From positions 1 through 64,000 of the forward strand of contig RXJR01000033.1 of the NCBI GenBank assembly GCA_003963305.1: 64,000 bases of DNA, in the 5' to 3' direction. The notes beneath the pieces are model-generated. The model did not search any database and was not told where the DNA came from. It worked only from the letters and a program-made list of their open reading frames with translations. The first letter of the stretch is position 1. Every line of letters begins with the position of its first letter. Shown one piece after another: positions 44,852-53,573 of this stretch. Position numbers and translations under genes: made by a program. The stretch comes from Candidatus Melainabacteria bacterium (GTDB taxonomy: Bacteria > Cyanobacteriota > Vampirovibrionia > Obscuribacterales > Obscuribacteraceae).

Positions 44852-45262
44852 TCAAGGCTCCACTTCTCGCAAAGCTCCTAGAACTGCCTCAATACGCGCC
44901 TGCTGATCCTTTCTGTCGACCGCTCTTATTGCTTCCTCACTAACATCTTTTATGCGAGGCAGAAGTTCCTTCTCAACAATCTCAACCGCACTATCCGAAC
45001 CATAACGAACTACCAGAAAGCTTCGAAATTCTGTTTCACAGTCTCGCGGATCCGCAGAACCCAACAGCAAAACGATTGAATCATCCAGGTTCAAGATGCC
45101 GCTGATAATCTTTAGAAGCCTGTCACCACTCGGCGCATGGTTTAACACAACATATGAACTATTCCGACACTTGTATTTGTCTACAATCAAAAAACGCGTT
45201 CCAGATGAAACGATGCCGCCACCTGCGATTTCTGCAATATCCAGACAGACTGTTATGTCCAT
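44852..45262 (-). CDS. Hypothetical protein
   Basis: A 136-residue, soluble, alpha/beta-like protein with no motif I can name. It opens MDITVCLDIAEIAGGGIVSSGTRFLIVDK and ends in a charged helix (EEAIRAVDRKDQQARIEAVLGAL). GCTCGGAGGACCC before ATG 45262 is a good start site. Codon use is that of the AT-richer gene class. It stands alone between the peptidase block and the next spacer. Confidence 0.6.
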   Translation of the reverse strand: MDITVCLDIAEIAGGGIVSSGTRFLIVDKYKCRNSSYVVLNHAPSGDRLLKIISGILNLDDSIVLLLGSADPRDCETEFRSFLVVRYGSDSAVEIVEKELLPRIKDVSEEAIRAVDRKDQQARIEAVLGALREVEP

Positions 45263-45852
45263 CGGGTCCTCCGAGCATCACGAATACAGTGTTACAAGAG
45301 ACATTCTACCCGGACATTCCCGAGCCCTCCGGACAAGACCCACCAGGCGCATCAAATGCCGACTATCTCGGTCGAGCAATAGATATAGACGGCCTTGATA
45401 CCAGATCCAATAATTTAGTAATAGAGAAAACAACCTTAATTCAGAGTACAGTTTGACTAGCAATTTCGCTGAATCACTGATTCAACGCACAGTATCAGAC
45501 ACCTGAGAAAAATTCTCTGATGAGAAAAACTAGCGCACCATAAGGCCGATGCAAAATCGAAGCGAATCCGTGGTAACTACAAAGCTTGGAGAGCTATTTT
45601 AATCAACAAGAGGCAATACTTTCTGCATTGCTGAGCCTAGTTTGCTAGAAAAAAGGCATCACAATTCAATCCATTTGGCAAGCCACCAAACCTCGCTGTA
45701 AAAGCTATTCCGCTATCGCAAAAGTTTTCGCCACAGTTAATGACTGTGCGTTACACACCGTTCAACGAATGGGAGGAACTCAACCCCGTTATCGACCGTT
45801 TCGTAGCGCCAACATCCGCCAGTTTCGCGACCTTACATCATGGAGCGATAGT
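45263..45852. other. Gene-poor spacer
   Basis: About 590 bases. A plus frame ending at 45456 reads protein-like at its end (YPDIPEPSG...LVIEKTTLIQSTV), but lacks a start with a ribosome site. Otherwise AT-rich, with no hairpin that I would defend. Confidence 0.35.
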
Positions 45853-46104
45853 ATGTTGAAGATCACCCCCACCGAACATCCGCGAGTCGTCAGGGTCAGC
45901 ACTGAGTGCGCGAGCTATCTTTGCTATATCGGCGTCTTCGGCTCGACTGACGACGAAACCCTTATTGCCGATGCCACTGCGCCGCGCGTCTCTTCTCGCC
46001 GACTCGAGAATAAGCGCCGTCGCCGCCTGGGACAAGAAGCCGCTGAGCAGGGTTTCCTCGATTATCTGCGCCAGCGTGGCGAATTGACCTTCGGCGACGT
46101 CTGA
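45853..46104 (+). CDS. Small hypothetical protein
   Basis: An 83-residue protein, preferred start ATG 45853 with TGGAG about eight bases upstream; a longer frame to 45769 has none. The first half looks beta-like (EHPRVVRVSTECASYLCYIGVFG) and the second half is a basic helix (SRRLENKRRRRLGQEAAEQGFLDYLRQRG). No known family. The minus-strand frame across the same DNA has no start site. Confidence 0.5.
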   Translation: MLKITPTEHPRVVRVSTECASYLCYIGVFGSTDDETLIADATAPRVSSRRLENKRRRRLGQEAAEQGFLDYLRQRGELTFGDV

Positions 46105-46207
46105 TCGAAACTGGCGCAAAAACCACGGGGCTGGTTGCTTAAGCAGCCAGCCTTGGTACCGACGCTATTCACGGGCAAGTCGTATTGAAAAAAATTTGAT
46201 GATTTTT

Positions 46208-46223
46208 GCACCATATACGGTGT
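46208..46223. repeat. CACC-N6-GGTG palindrome, copy 10
   Basis: GCACC and GGTGT around spacer atatac, between two convergent small genes. Confidence 0.55.
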
Positions 46224-46352
46224 CTTCCTAATTCGCAGCTTATCAGTTTTCCAACGTATCTGTTCTAAAGCCAAAAAGCCGCGTGTTAAACACGTCCCTG
46301 GTTCTCCCAAAATTGAAATGAATAAACATATTTGCCGAAGCACACATCTAAA

Positions 46353-46922
46353 CTAGATGAGCATACCCAAAATCTCGGCTATGTGACAGTGTGCTTCGTG
46401 TGCTTTCTTGGCGGCTGCACTCATCTCCGCTGCCTCTGCATGACCTAGACAAGCTTCCGTATCCCTGATGGCCTTCTCCAACAACTCTTGCAGCGCGGCG
46501 GGACACTCTCTATTTGAAAGGCACTCATCAAGCAACGAACACCGCACTTCGCACAATATTTTTAAAGTTCGATCGAGTCTTCTTTTGGTGGCATGGTCTT
46601 CTCCCGAAAAAATATTCCGCATAGCCGACAACAATTCCCTCGCGGCTACCGAAATATTTACGCCTTCTCTATAAAACTCATTGACCAGATACGTGCTGCC
46701 ATTCGCAGCCTTGCTGCATTCCACTACACCAGCATCTACTGGTTTACTGATCAATGCATGATCGGACGACTGGCTTTCTGCCAATTTTTCCAGTGGCGGT
46801 TCTGCGCTGAAAATATTGAGTTTAGAGAGATCCGATGCAGGACTGATCAAAGGCGGGCCCTGATTCAAACCTTTCCCTCGATAAATTCCCCTGGTGGACG
46901 AGGTCAAAAAATAGTCTGACAT
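46353..46922 (-). CDS. Hypothetical helical protein with conserved-looking cysteines
   Basis: A 189-residue protein, start ATG 46922 with GGGAGG. The first 80 residues look disordered; the rest is helical with Cys-rich pieces (LKILCEVRCSLLDECLSNRECPAALQELLEK and TEACLGHAEAAEMSAAAKKAHEAHCHIAEIL). The four to seven Cys and His residues could bind a metal, which would be notable so close to the zinc region, but the spacing does not match a known motif. Confidence 0.5.
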   Translation of the reverse strand: MSDYFLTSSTRGIYRGKGLNQGPPLISPASDLSKLNIFSAEPPLEKLAESQSSDHALISKPVDAGVVECSKAANGSTYLVNEFYREGVNISVAARELLSAMRNIFSGEDHATKRRLDRTLKILCEVRCSLLDECLSNRECPAALQELLEKAIRDTEACLGHAEAAEMSAAAKKAHEAHCHIAEILGMLI

Positions 46923-47098
46923 GAAACCTCCCAAACATTCACAAAGCAGCTGAGCGGAATATTTGGAGTCTACGTCCACAACGTTTAATCAACGTTTACT
47001 TGGTATCACGGTCGAGCCATTGTCACAACGGGTCTTGAGACCCGATCAATCAGTGACACGTGAGTAACGATATTTCGGGGTCAAGGTTAACTGGCAAA

Positions 47099-48073
47099 TT
47101 ACGCAGAGTCACTGATTAACGGACATGAAATAACTGAATCATCAAATAAGCTCGTCTCGTCCGCTAACACAATCTTCACGCAGCAGCGCGAAAAACAGGC
47201 TACCCGCTTCGCCACAGAGCCTGTTGATGCATCAACTTGCTTTTGCTGGCTGTGCGCACCGATCACAATGAGATCAGCTGAAAAGTCTTCTGCCAGTTCG
47301 AGAATAAGATCGGCCGCATACCCGTAAAGGACCTGACCGACTACGGGATTTCCAGGCAATATCAACCTCAACCGCTCTACGTGCCAATCGAGTTCGTCTT
47401 GCCGGGCAGCCATAGCCGCATTCTTCAACTGCGTGGCTTTTCTTTGATGGAACATTTGCAGGCAGCCAATTTTATCATCGTCGACTTCATCAAGAACGCT
47501 TACAATGGCAAACTCCTGATGGGCAGACCATGTGCTGTGAGCAACCCAATCAATCGCGGCGCGCGAATTATCGGAACCGTCAAAACAAATGAGAATGCGA
47601 CGCTGATCCTGCCAGGATTTTCCGGTCCGATTGAAAACTCTTATAATCTCCAGCGAGCAAGGAATCTTTTCAATAACTTGCGATGTAACGCTGCCGAAAG
47701 CGTACAGCTGTACATTACGACGCCCATGAGACCCCATGACAATCAGCTGCGCACCCCAGCTGATTGCTGTATCGATAATTTCTTCAGCTGGATGTCCATA
47801 ACCGACTGCAAAAGTTACTGTCACCTCAGGCAATGCTCTACGCAGTTCAGCGCATCTGGTGAGCAGCTTGAAAATCGCTTCTCGTTCCTGCTCCTCTTCA
47901 AGGAAGCGCAACTTCTGCGTACTGGCGGCAGAGAGAAGCATACCGAGCTTGTCGTAATCGGGGACCACTGAGTAAAGAAGGAATTTCGTATCAGCAGGCC
48001 ATTGCCTGGCAGCGATAGAAGCAACTGCCGCATCTGAATAGCTCGAATCGTCAATTGCTACCAACACGTTCAT
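47099..48073 (-). CDS. Tandem universal stress protein (copy A)
   Basis: A 324-residue protein with two UspA domains. Domain 1 (about 1-145) has VAIDDSSYS at the start and the ATP-binding G-S-H-G-R-R-x(9)-G-S-V loop (GSHGRRNVQLYAFGSVTSQVI). Domain 2 (about 155-310) starts LICFDGSDNSRAA and ends with GAHSQQKQVDASTGSVAKRVA, where the GxHG part is altered, so nucleotide binding there may be weak. Usps help survival under stress. ATG 48073 is the family-like start (MNVLVAIDD). The neighbour at 48330 is its close duplicate. Confidence 0.85.
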   Translation of the reverse strand: MNVLVAIDDSSYSDAAVASIAARQWPADTKFLLYSVVPDYDKLGMLLSAASTQKLRFLEEEQEREAIFKLLTRCAELRRALPEVTVTFAVGYGHPAEEIIDTAISWGAQLIVMGSHGRRNVQLYAFGSVTSQVIEKIPCSLEIIRVFNRTGKSWQDQRRILICFDGSDNSRAAIDWVAHSTWSAHQEFAIVSVLDEVDDDKIGCLQMFHQRKATQLKNAAMAARQDELDWHVERLRLILPGNPVVGQVLYGYAADLILELAEDFSADLIVIGAHSQQKQVDASTGSVAKRVACFSRCCVKIVLADETSLFDDSVISCPLISDSA

Positions 48074-48249
48074 CAATAACGTTCCCTGGCTATCGAGAGG
48101 TCTCAATCTTCCGGACTAATACAATCCTGTTCTCAGTATTCGAATTGATATTATCCTTCAGTCGCAACTGGCTGTTGTGAAATCAGCTTGGCACACCTGG
48201 CGCCCTGCGGAATCGACCACGAGGATAATCGCAAGTACCGATGAAGGTT

Positions 48250-48267
48250 ATCACCCATCAAGGTGAT
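48250..48267. promoter_or_regulatory. Palindrome upstream of Usp copy A
   Basis: ATCACC and GGTGAT around spacer catcaa. A degenerate copy (ATCACC ... GTTGAT) lies at 49453-49469 upstream of Usp copy B, so the element was duplicated with the genes. Both fit the CACC-N6-GGTG format. Confidence 0.55.
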
Positions 48268-48329
48268 CCCAGTAAACGGAGCTATCAAGCATCGTCAAAG
48301 CTGAACCTACGAGATTATCGGATGAACCA

Positions 48330-49262
48330 TCAACGAAATCTGCTCATCTCGTGCGCCCTCACAACCTTCACGCAGCAGCGCGAAAAACAGGCAATCCGTT
48401 TCGCCACCGAGCCGATTGCGCTGTCTATGTGCAGTTGTTCGCTGTGAGCGCCAATGACGATGAGATCAGCTAGAAAATCTTCCGCAAGCTCAAGAATAGA
48501 CTCGGCGGCATAACCCTCCAGGACGTGCCCAATTATGGCGTTGTTGGGCATCATCTCTCTCAAACGCTCAACATGGCTGTCGAGAGCGCCTTGCGCCGCA
48601 GCTATAGCCTGTGCCTTTAACTCATTGGCTTTCTTTTGATGGAATATTTGCAATGCGCCAATCTTGTCTTCAATAGTGTTGAGGACGCTCACCAGAGCAA
48701 ACTCCTGATGAGGAGCCCAGGCACTATGCGCAACCCAATCGAGTGCCGCCCGCGAGTGATCTGAACCGTCATAACAGACGATAATTCGACGCTGATCGTG
48801 CCACGCTTTCCCGGACCGATTCAGTAATCGTATTACTTCCATGGAACACGGAGTTTTTTCAATGACCTGCGCAGTAACGCTGCCGAGCGCATAAAGCTGT
48901 ACATTGCGCCGTCCATGCGAACCCATGATGATTAGCTGCGCACCCCAGCGATGTGCTGTTTCAACAATTTGCGTGGCTGGATGTCCGTAACCGACAGCAG
49001 AACTTACAGTCACTTCGGGCAGAGAACGACGCAATCCATCGCATTTGCGCTGGAGCATGCAAATCACTTCTCGTTCCTGTTCCTCTTTCAACCGGCGTAA
49101 CTTTTGCTCATCAGGCACAGCTAGAACCTTTCCGAGCTTGTCGTAATCATTGACTACCGAGTACAGCAGAATCTCAGTGCGCGCCGGCCAATGCCTCGCA
49201 CCAACAGATATAAGAGCCGCCTCTGAATAACTTGAATCGTCGAGTGGTACCAAAACCTTCAT
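48330..49262 (-). CDS. Tandem universal stress protein (copy B)
   Basis: A 310-residue protein almost parallel to copy A: VPLDDSSYSEAALISVGARHW versus VAIDDSSYSDAAVASIAARQW, the loop GSHGRRNVQLYALGSVTAQVI, and domain 2 with VCYDGSDHSRAA and GAHSEQLHIDSAIGSVAKRIA. Copies A and B came from a whole-gene duplication that included the leader, because 48208-48227 and 49404-49423 share CGGAATCGACCACGAGGATA. ATG 49262 is preceded by a GGAAGC-type site. Confidence 0.85.
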   Translation of the reverse strand: MKVLVPLDDSSYSEAALISVGARHWPARTEILLYSVVNDYDKLGKVLAVPDEQKLRRLKEEQEREVICMLQRKCDGLRRSLPEVTVSSAVGYGHPATQIVETAHRWGAQLIIMGSHGRRNVQLYALGSVTAQVIEKTPCSMEVIRLLNRSGKAWHDQRRIIVCYDGSDHSRAALDWVAHSAWAPHQEFALVSVLNTIEDKIGALQIFHQKKANELKAQAIAAAQGALDSHVERLREMMPNNAIIGHVLEGYAAESILELAEDFLADLIVIGAHSEQLHIDSAIGSVAKRIACFSRCCVKVVRAHEMSRFR

Positions 49263-49726
49263 GACGCCTGCTTCCCTGCTTCCTGGTTACCGTGTGATTT
49301 CTATCTTTCGAACGACTTCACTTCTGTTCTCATGAGTAGAAATGCAATCATTGAACCGACTCATTGGTTAGTGTGATTCCAGCTTGTCACAACAGGTGCT
49401 GCTCGGAATCGACCACGAGGATAGTTGGAGACCTATATAGTGACGCCCGGTATCACCCAACAGGTTGATTTGCGGTCAAAGCAAGTTTTCATTCATCAGC
49501 CGAAAGAATGATGCGCGGTCAAACCGCATCATTCGCGTTGGATTCGCTTGCATTGAATCCAAAACAAAACATATTTCTTAACCAAGAGGCAAAAGGTTCG
49601 CCTTGCCTTTGAACTTCCACAATCCTTCTAAATGATAATGGATTCTCCATATCGTTAACAGATATCAACATCACAGTTTTGCCCACTGAAGCTGTCTTTC
49701 AGCGAAGAATGAGAAATGGTTAAACG
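49263..49726. other. Spacer between Usp copy B and the zinc operon
   Basis: No gene. The left part is the Usp promoter/leader. Around 49631-49657 a looser box (TGATAATGGA ... TCCATATCG) resembles the metal-regulator box downstream and may be a second, weaker site. The core box at 49727-49749 is listed separately. Confidence 0.45.
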
Positions 49727-49749
49727 ATAATGAAAACGGTTTTCATTAT
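49727..49749. promoter_or_regulatory. Zur/Fur-type operator A of the zinc operon
   Basis: A perfect inverted repeat: ATAATGAAAAC (49727-49737), one base, GTTTTCATTAT (49739-49749). It overlaps a TATAAT -10 box (49748-49753), so a bound repressor would block RNA polymerase. The next start codon (ATG 49784) is 35 bases away. The operon it controls also encodes a Fur-family regulator (57418). Confidence 0.75.
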
Positions 49750-49783
49750 ATAATTGACAACGTATTCCAGCCAGGTTTACCGG

Positions 49784-51082
49784 ATGTCTTCTTTCCTCAC
49801 CGCTCATATAGGGCGGGTAGTTTCACCGCAAAAAATTTGCAGCACCTCATCTGCGTCCTGCCAGCCAGTTGCCTTAGATGACATGAGGCGAACATCTACC
49901 GAGTGGATCTGGAGTGCCATCTACGAACCACGCATAGCAAGTCTTGAGGGCTACCTGAAGCGACCTGCCCCCTGCTTGTTCCCCGGTCAATGGCCGGCAC
50001 TTTTGCCTACTGGAACAAACAACCATTTCGCACTTGATCGAGCACGAGCACTGGCAGGCGATCAGTTTTTTGCAGACAGAGAACCTTTCAAAGGTGTCGT
50101 TACAAACACTGACATAAATTCATGGAACTGGCAGTTTCTCAAAAGGCAGCAATTCAAAGAAGTGTCTTGTCAATCAGAGTCAGTGAATGTTGCGGAGTCC
50201 AAAATTTTGCACCTGGTGCAGAAAGTGCAAGACGTGTCTTCACTGCAAAGTCTTTTTAATTTGATTCATTCGTGCTGGTCAAGCGTAGAGTTTGTCAACT
50301 ATCCAAATTCAGCTCTGCAGATAGCCCTAACTACACTCAGCCAAAGTTCCAGGCGAACACTCCAGGTTGCATTCGAGCTCGAGGAGTTTGCCAGTTATTG
50401 TGCATTGCGTTCGAATTACTTGCCAATGCAGTCCACGCTTTTTGAAGGAAAGTGGGTCGATATCGGATATCAAGACCCTGCCGAAATTCGAGCATCCGAA
50501 AGATGCATAGCAAAGAAAGTTTTGTCCGAACTCGAAAATTTGCCTCTTGGGAAAACGGCACCGCTGCTGGTGAATGAATTCGACTACATAGCAGATGGCA
50601 ATCACAGGCTCACCGCGTCCCGGGTTTGGAACGCTCTGCACGCAGCAAACGATGAACTCTGGGAGCCGGGCAACGTCCATTTTGAAGAAAAACTGTTTCG
50701 TTTCTTCAACAAAAACGCATCAGTTAAAAGCGATTTGACCGCATCAAATGCACTTGAGAGTCTATCCGAGATTCTGAATGAAGAGGAGAGCAAGCAGAGA
50801 ATCAACAACCTGAAAAGAATGATTGGCTCGCATGTAATTCGTAGAATACCCATTCTGCCGGTGCTGTCGTATAGCGGAGTGGCGATCGATAGGCGACTCT
50901 ATGAAAACGGCGGCGTCGCGTGCCGTTTCAATCCTTCTCATTATCAAATCCTGAAAGAGGATCCCTCGACCTGTTTAGCGGCAAAAGCTTGTTACCACAG
51001 GACAGACACTCTGCCGCTGCCATTGTTTTATGTGCTCGAGGCGCGACAAAAAGATTTCAGCGATAAGTGGGAGGACAAATGA
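49784..51082 (+). CDS. ParB/Srx-motif protein, possible SbnI-like serine kinase
   Basis: A 432-residue protein (from ATG 49784; a TTG at 49754 is also open but overlaps the -10 box). The most telling part is WVDIGYQDPAEIRASE...LVNEFDYIADGNHRLTASRVWNAL, near residues 235-285. A D-G-(N/H)-H-R loop with this framing is the signature of ParB/Srx folds, including SbnI and SerK, which make O-phosphoserine from serine. The N-terminal 200 residues are unknown. Being first in an operon that also has an SbnA-like enzyme, an O-phosphoserine supplier would make sense; this is inference. The stop overlaps the next gene's ATG (ATGA). Confidence 0.55.
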   Translation: MSSFLTAHIGRVVSPQKICSTSSASCQPVALDDMRRTSTEWIWSAIYEPRIASLEGYLKRPAPCLFPGQWPALLPTGTNNHFALDRARALAGDQFFADREPFKGVVTNTDINSWNWQFLKRQQFKEVSCQSESVNVAESKILHLVQKVQDVSSLQSLFNLIHSCWSSVEFVNYPNSALQIALTTLSQSSRRTLQVAFELEEFASYCALRSNYLPMQSTLFEGKWVDIGYQDPAEIRASERCIAKKVLSELENLPLGKTAPLLVNEFDYIADGNHRLTASRVWNALHAANDELWEPGNVHFEEKLFRFFNKNASVKSDLTASNALESLSEILNEEESKQRINNLKRMIGSHVIRRIPILPVLSYSGVAIDRRLYENGGVACRFNPSHYQILKEDPSTCLAAKACYHRTDTLPLPLFYVLEARQKDFSDKWEDK

Positions 51083-52080
51083 GATTTGCATTTTTAGGTA
51101 AAGGTGGCTCAGGCAAAACCACTGTCACAGCCAGCTTTATTAGACATCTTTTGAGCAAAGACTATGACGTTTTGGCGATAGACGCAGATGTAAACGTACA
51201 CCTGGCCGAGGCACTGAATGTCGAGTTGGCAGGAGCCTGCCCGTTTTTGTCCGAGTCGGTGAATGATCTTATAGAGCATTTGATAGGAACGCGGTCGGAC
51301 CTGAACGGACGACCTCTATTAGGGTCGACTCCTCCAGCTAGAGGCTCACGCCTGATTCAGGCAAACAAAAATGAGCCGGTCCTGAGGCGATTCGCGTTGC
51401 AGAGAGATGGTTTGAGTCTAATTCGTGTGGGTAACTACAACGAAGCTGACGTGGGCGATTCTTGTTATCACAGCAAGCTATCCAGTTTGGCGGTATTTCT
51501 GCATCACCTGGTAGATAGTGATGAAGAATTCGTGGTCGCCGACACGACAGCCGGCACTGATAACGTTGCCACTTCTCTAGCCTTTGCTTACGACGTAAAT
51601 ATCTTTGTTGTAGAACCGACTGCAAAGTCGCTCAGTGTCTACCAGGACTTTATGCGAATTGCACCAGAGTCGATTAAAGAGCACACGTATGTGGTCGGCA
51701 ACAAAATCGAGCACCACGATGATGAGCTCTTTATTCAGAAAACTACCGGTAAGTCTTACCTTGGCGCCCTCCCCTACTCTCGAGCGCTGAAACAATTCGA
51801 GCAGGGTAACAGCGAAAAATTGATCGAATTTCAAGCTCAACTTGAGGAGACTTTATCGAATGTCTTCCAGGTTGCCAGTCGACACAAACGAAACTGGTCC
51901 ACATATCTCTCCAGGCTGAAAGCAGTGCATAAACAGGTGGCGTCAGATTGGGCTAACGCAATGTACGGATGTGATCTGGTTTCTGGACTTGACGATCACT
52001 TTAGTTATGAAGCTGCCTTGAGCGAAATGACTGCAGTAGCATTGCCAACGCCAGCTCTTTCCAGCACCACAGGTAACTGA
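51079..52080 (+). CDS. CooC/MinD-family P-loop ATPase
   Basis: A 333-residue protein, start ATG 51079 after GGGAGG, overlapping the previous stop by four bases. It has the deviant Walker A FLGKGGSGKTTV (about 4-15), LAIDADVNVHLAEAL with the switch-I Asp, VVADTTAGTDNVATS as Walker B region, and FVVEPTAKSLSVYQD. The order resembles CooC, HypB-adjacent and MinD ATPases, which dimerise on ATP and load metals or move on membranes. CooC-type members insert nickel into carbon monoxide dehydrogenase. In a zinc operon, a role in metal insertion or in activating an enzyme of the pathway is possible. The product is cytosolic. Confidence 0.75.
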   Translation: MRFAFLGKGGSGKTTVTASFIRHLLSKDYDVLAIDADVNVHLAEALNVELAGACPFLSESVNDLIEHLIGTRSDLNGRPLLGSTPPARGSRLIQANKNEPVLRRFALQRDGLSLIRVGNYNEADVGDSCYHSKLSSLAVFLHHLVDSDEEFVVADTTAGTDNVATSLAFAYDVNIFVVEPTAKSLSVYQDFMRIAPESIKEHTYVVGNKIEHHDDELFIQKTTGKSYLGALPYSRALKQFEQGNSEKLIEFQAQLEETLSNVFQVASRHKRNWSTYLSRLKAVHKQVASDWANAMYGCDLVSGLDDHFSYEAALSEMTAVALPTPALSSTTGN

Positions 52081-52082
52081 AG

Positions 52083-53573
52083 ATGCCTGTAGAAACTAGC
52101 GCGAAAATCGCCAAAGAAAGCAGTCTCAAGTTGACGGCTCGCTTGCACGACGAAATCGCTTCGTTCTTATCTACGAAGAAAATTTTTGAACTTGTAAATG
52201 CGCTGGGAAGTCCGCTTAACGTGCTGTTTCCAACGCTGTTAGACGAAAACGTCGCTTCTTTCAGAAAGATCTTCGAAAAGCATGGTCTTTCTGGCCGAAT
52301 CTATTTCGCCCACAAGGCGAATAGATCGGATGCAATTCCCCGGCAACTGGCAACAACAGCAAGTTACATAGATGTGTCTTCCGTAAATGAACTGAGACAT
52401 GCATTAGGTAGCGGATTTGAAGCGTCACGTATTCAAGCGACCGGACCAAAAAACTCAGAATTCATGCATCTGTGCCTTCAGCACAACATCGTCATCGCAG
52501 TAGATAGCTTGCAAGAATTGGACACATTGATCGACCTGGCTTACAGAGCAGGTACGACGAAGAAGACTCGCGTTTTACTTCGTGTAAGCGGCTTTAAAAA
52601 TAGACAGGCAAAGCATCAAGGCAAAGCAAGTCGTTTCGGTATCAGGTTTGATCGCGTAGATGAGGCGCTCACTACTCTCTCGGCCCATGGTGATAAGTTC
52701 AGTTTATTAGGATTCTCATTTCATCTCGATACGGTGAGCGCACTGGAGAAAGCAGTGGCTCTGGAAAGCTGTCTGCAGCTTGTCGAGAACGCAATCGAAT
52801 TCGATTTCAATCCGAGCGTAATCAACATCGGTGGCGGCTTCAAGGTGAATTACATCGAGAACGGCAATGATTGGAGCGAGTACACATCTGCCATGAGAGA
52901 AGCGGCGCTCGGATCGCGGCCGCCTTTCACCTGGCAGGGAAGCACCTTTGGACTTTATCCCGATAAAGGTGTGTTGCGTGGAAGCTTCAACACTTACAGT
53001 TTTTATGACTCGTCTGCTGGTCCTGCGTTTATGGATGAAATTCTTTGCCATCAATGTGAAAGTACTGGTACATCAATTGCTAATTTCTTGCGAGAGAATG
53101 GTATTGAGCTCTGGATCGAGCCTGGCAGAGCACTTTTGGACCAGGTCGGAATTACAATAGCAAAGGTCAACTCACTGAAAGAATCTTCAACTGGCGACGT
53201 ACTTGTCTGCTTGAACATGAAGCGTCAGGATATTTGCTTTATCGATCAGGAAATTTTTCTCGACCCGATTGTCGTCTATCAAGAGGATCGTTTTTCTGTA
53301 GAAGACGAGATCGGCGTCTATTTCGCCGGCAATCTCTGTTTAGAAAGCGACCTGGTTACGAGACACGAAACTAAGCTTTCATCGCTGCCTGAACCCGGCG
53401 ACCTGGTGGTGTTCGTGAACACAGCGGGTTATTTTATGGATTTCAGCGCCAGTGAAGCGATCATGCACCCAATCGCGAAAAAAATTGCCGTCGAAAGAAA
53501 CGGCGATTGTTTTAGTTGGTGCCTGGATGAAAATTATTATCCAAGACTCGAAAGGAAGAGCGTATCGAAATGA
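52083..53573 (+). CDS. Y4yA-type PLP-dependent decarboxylase
   Basis: A 496-residue fold-type III enzyme of the DapDC/LysA-ornithine decarboxylase group. The PLP lysine is Lys78 in YFAHKANRS. LLGFSFHLDT (about 210), INIGGGFKV (about 248) and LWIEPGRAL (about 343) hold the cofactor phosphate and diols, and the end has NTAGYFMDF. The sequence shape is nearest to what databases call the Y4yA family. Its reaction is unknown but decarboxylation of a diamino acid or a related amino acid is expected. Members I recall sit with SbnA-like genes in siderophore-type clusters of rhizobia. It starts 2 bases after the ATPase stop and overlaps the next gene by 4 bases. Confidence 0.75.
   Translation: MPVETSAKIAKESSLKLTARLHDEIASFLSTKKIFELVNALGSPLNVLFPTLLDENVASFRKIFEKHGLSGRIYFAHKANRSDAIPRQLATTASYIDVSSVNELRHALGSGFEASRIQATGPKNSEFMHLCLQHNIVIAVDSLQELDTLIDLAYRAGTTKKTRVLLRVSGFKNRQAKHQGKASRFGIRFDRVDEALTTLSAHGDKFSLLGFSFHLDTVSALEKAVALESCLQLVENAIEFDFNPSVINIGGGFKVNYIENGNDWSEYTSAMREAALGSRPPFTWQGSTFGLYPDKGVLRGSFNTYSFYDSSAGPAFMDEILCHQCESTGTSIANFLRENGIELWIEPGRALLDQVGITIAKVNSLKESSTGDVLVCLNMKRQDICFIDQEIFLDPIVVYQEDRFSVEDEIGVYFAGNLCLESDLVTRHETKLSSLPEPGDLVVFVNTAGYFMDFSASEAIMHPIAKKIAVERNGDCFSWCLDENYYPRLERKSVSK

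Noticed and set aside
45154-45456. 100-codon plus-strand frame divergent from the 44852 gene
   Set aside because: The first third overlaps that gene in antisense and no start has a ribosome site, though the C-terminal half looks protein-like.
52083-53573. Diaminopimelate decarboxylase LysA
   Set aside because: The catalytic framework is similar, but the chain is longer, the order of C-terminal motifs differs, and the operon has no lysine genes.
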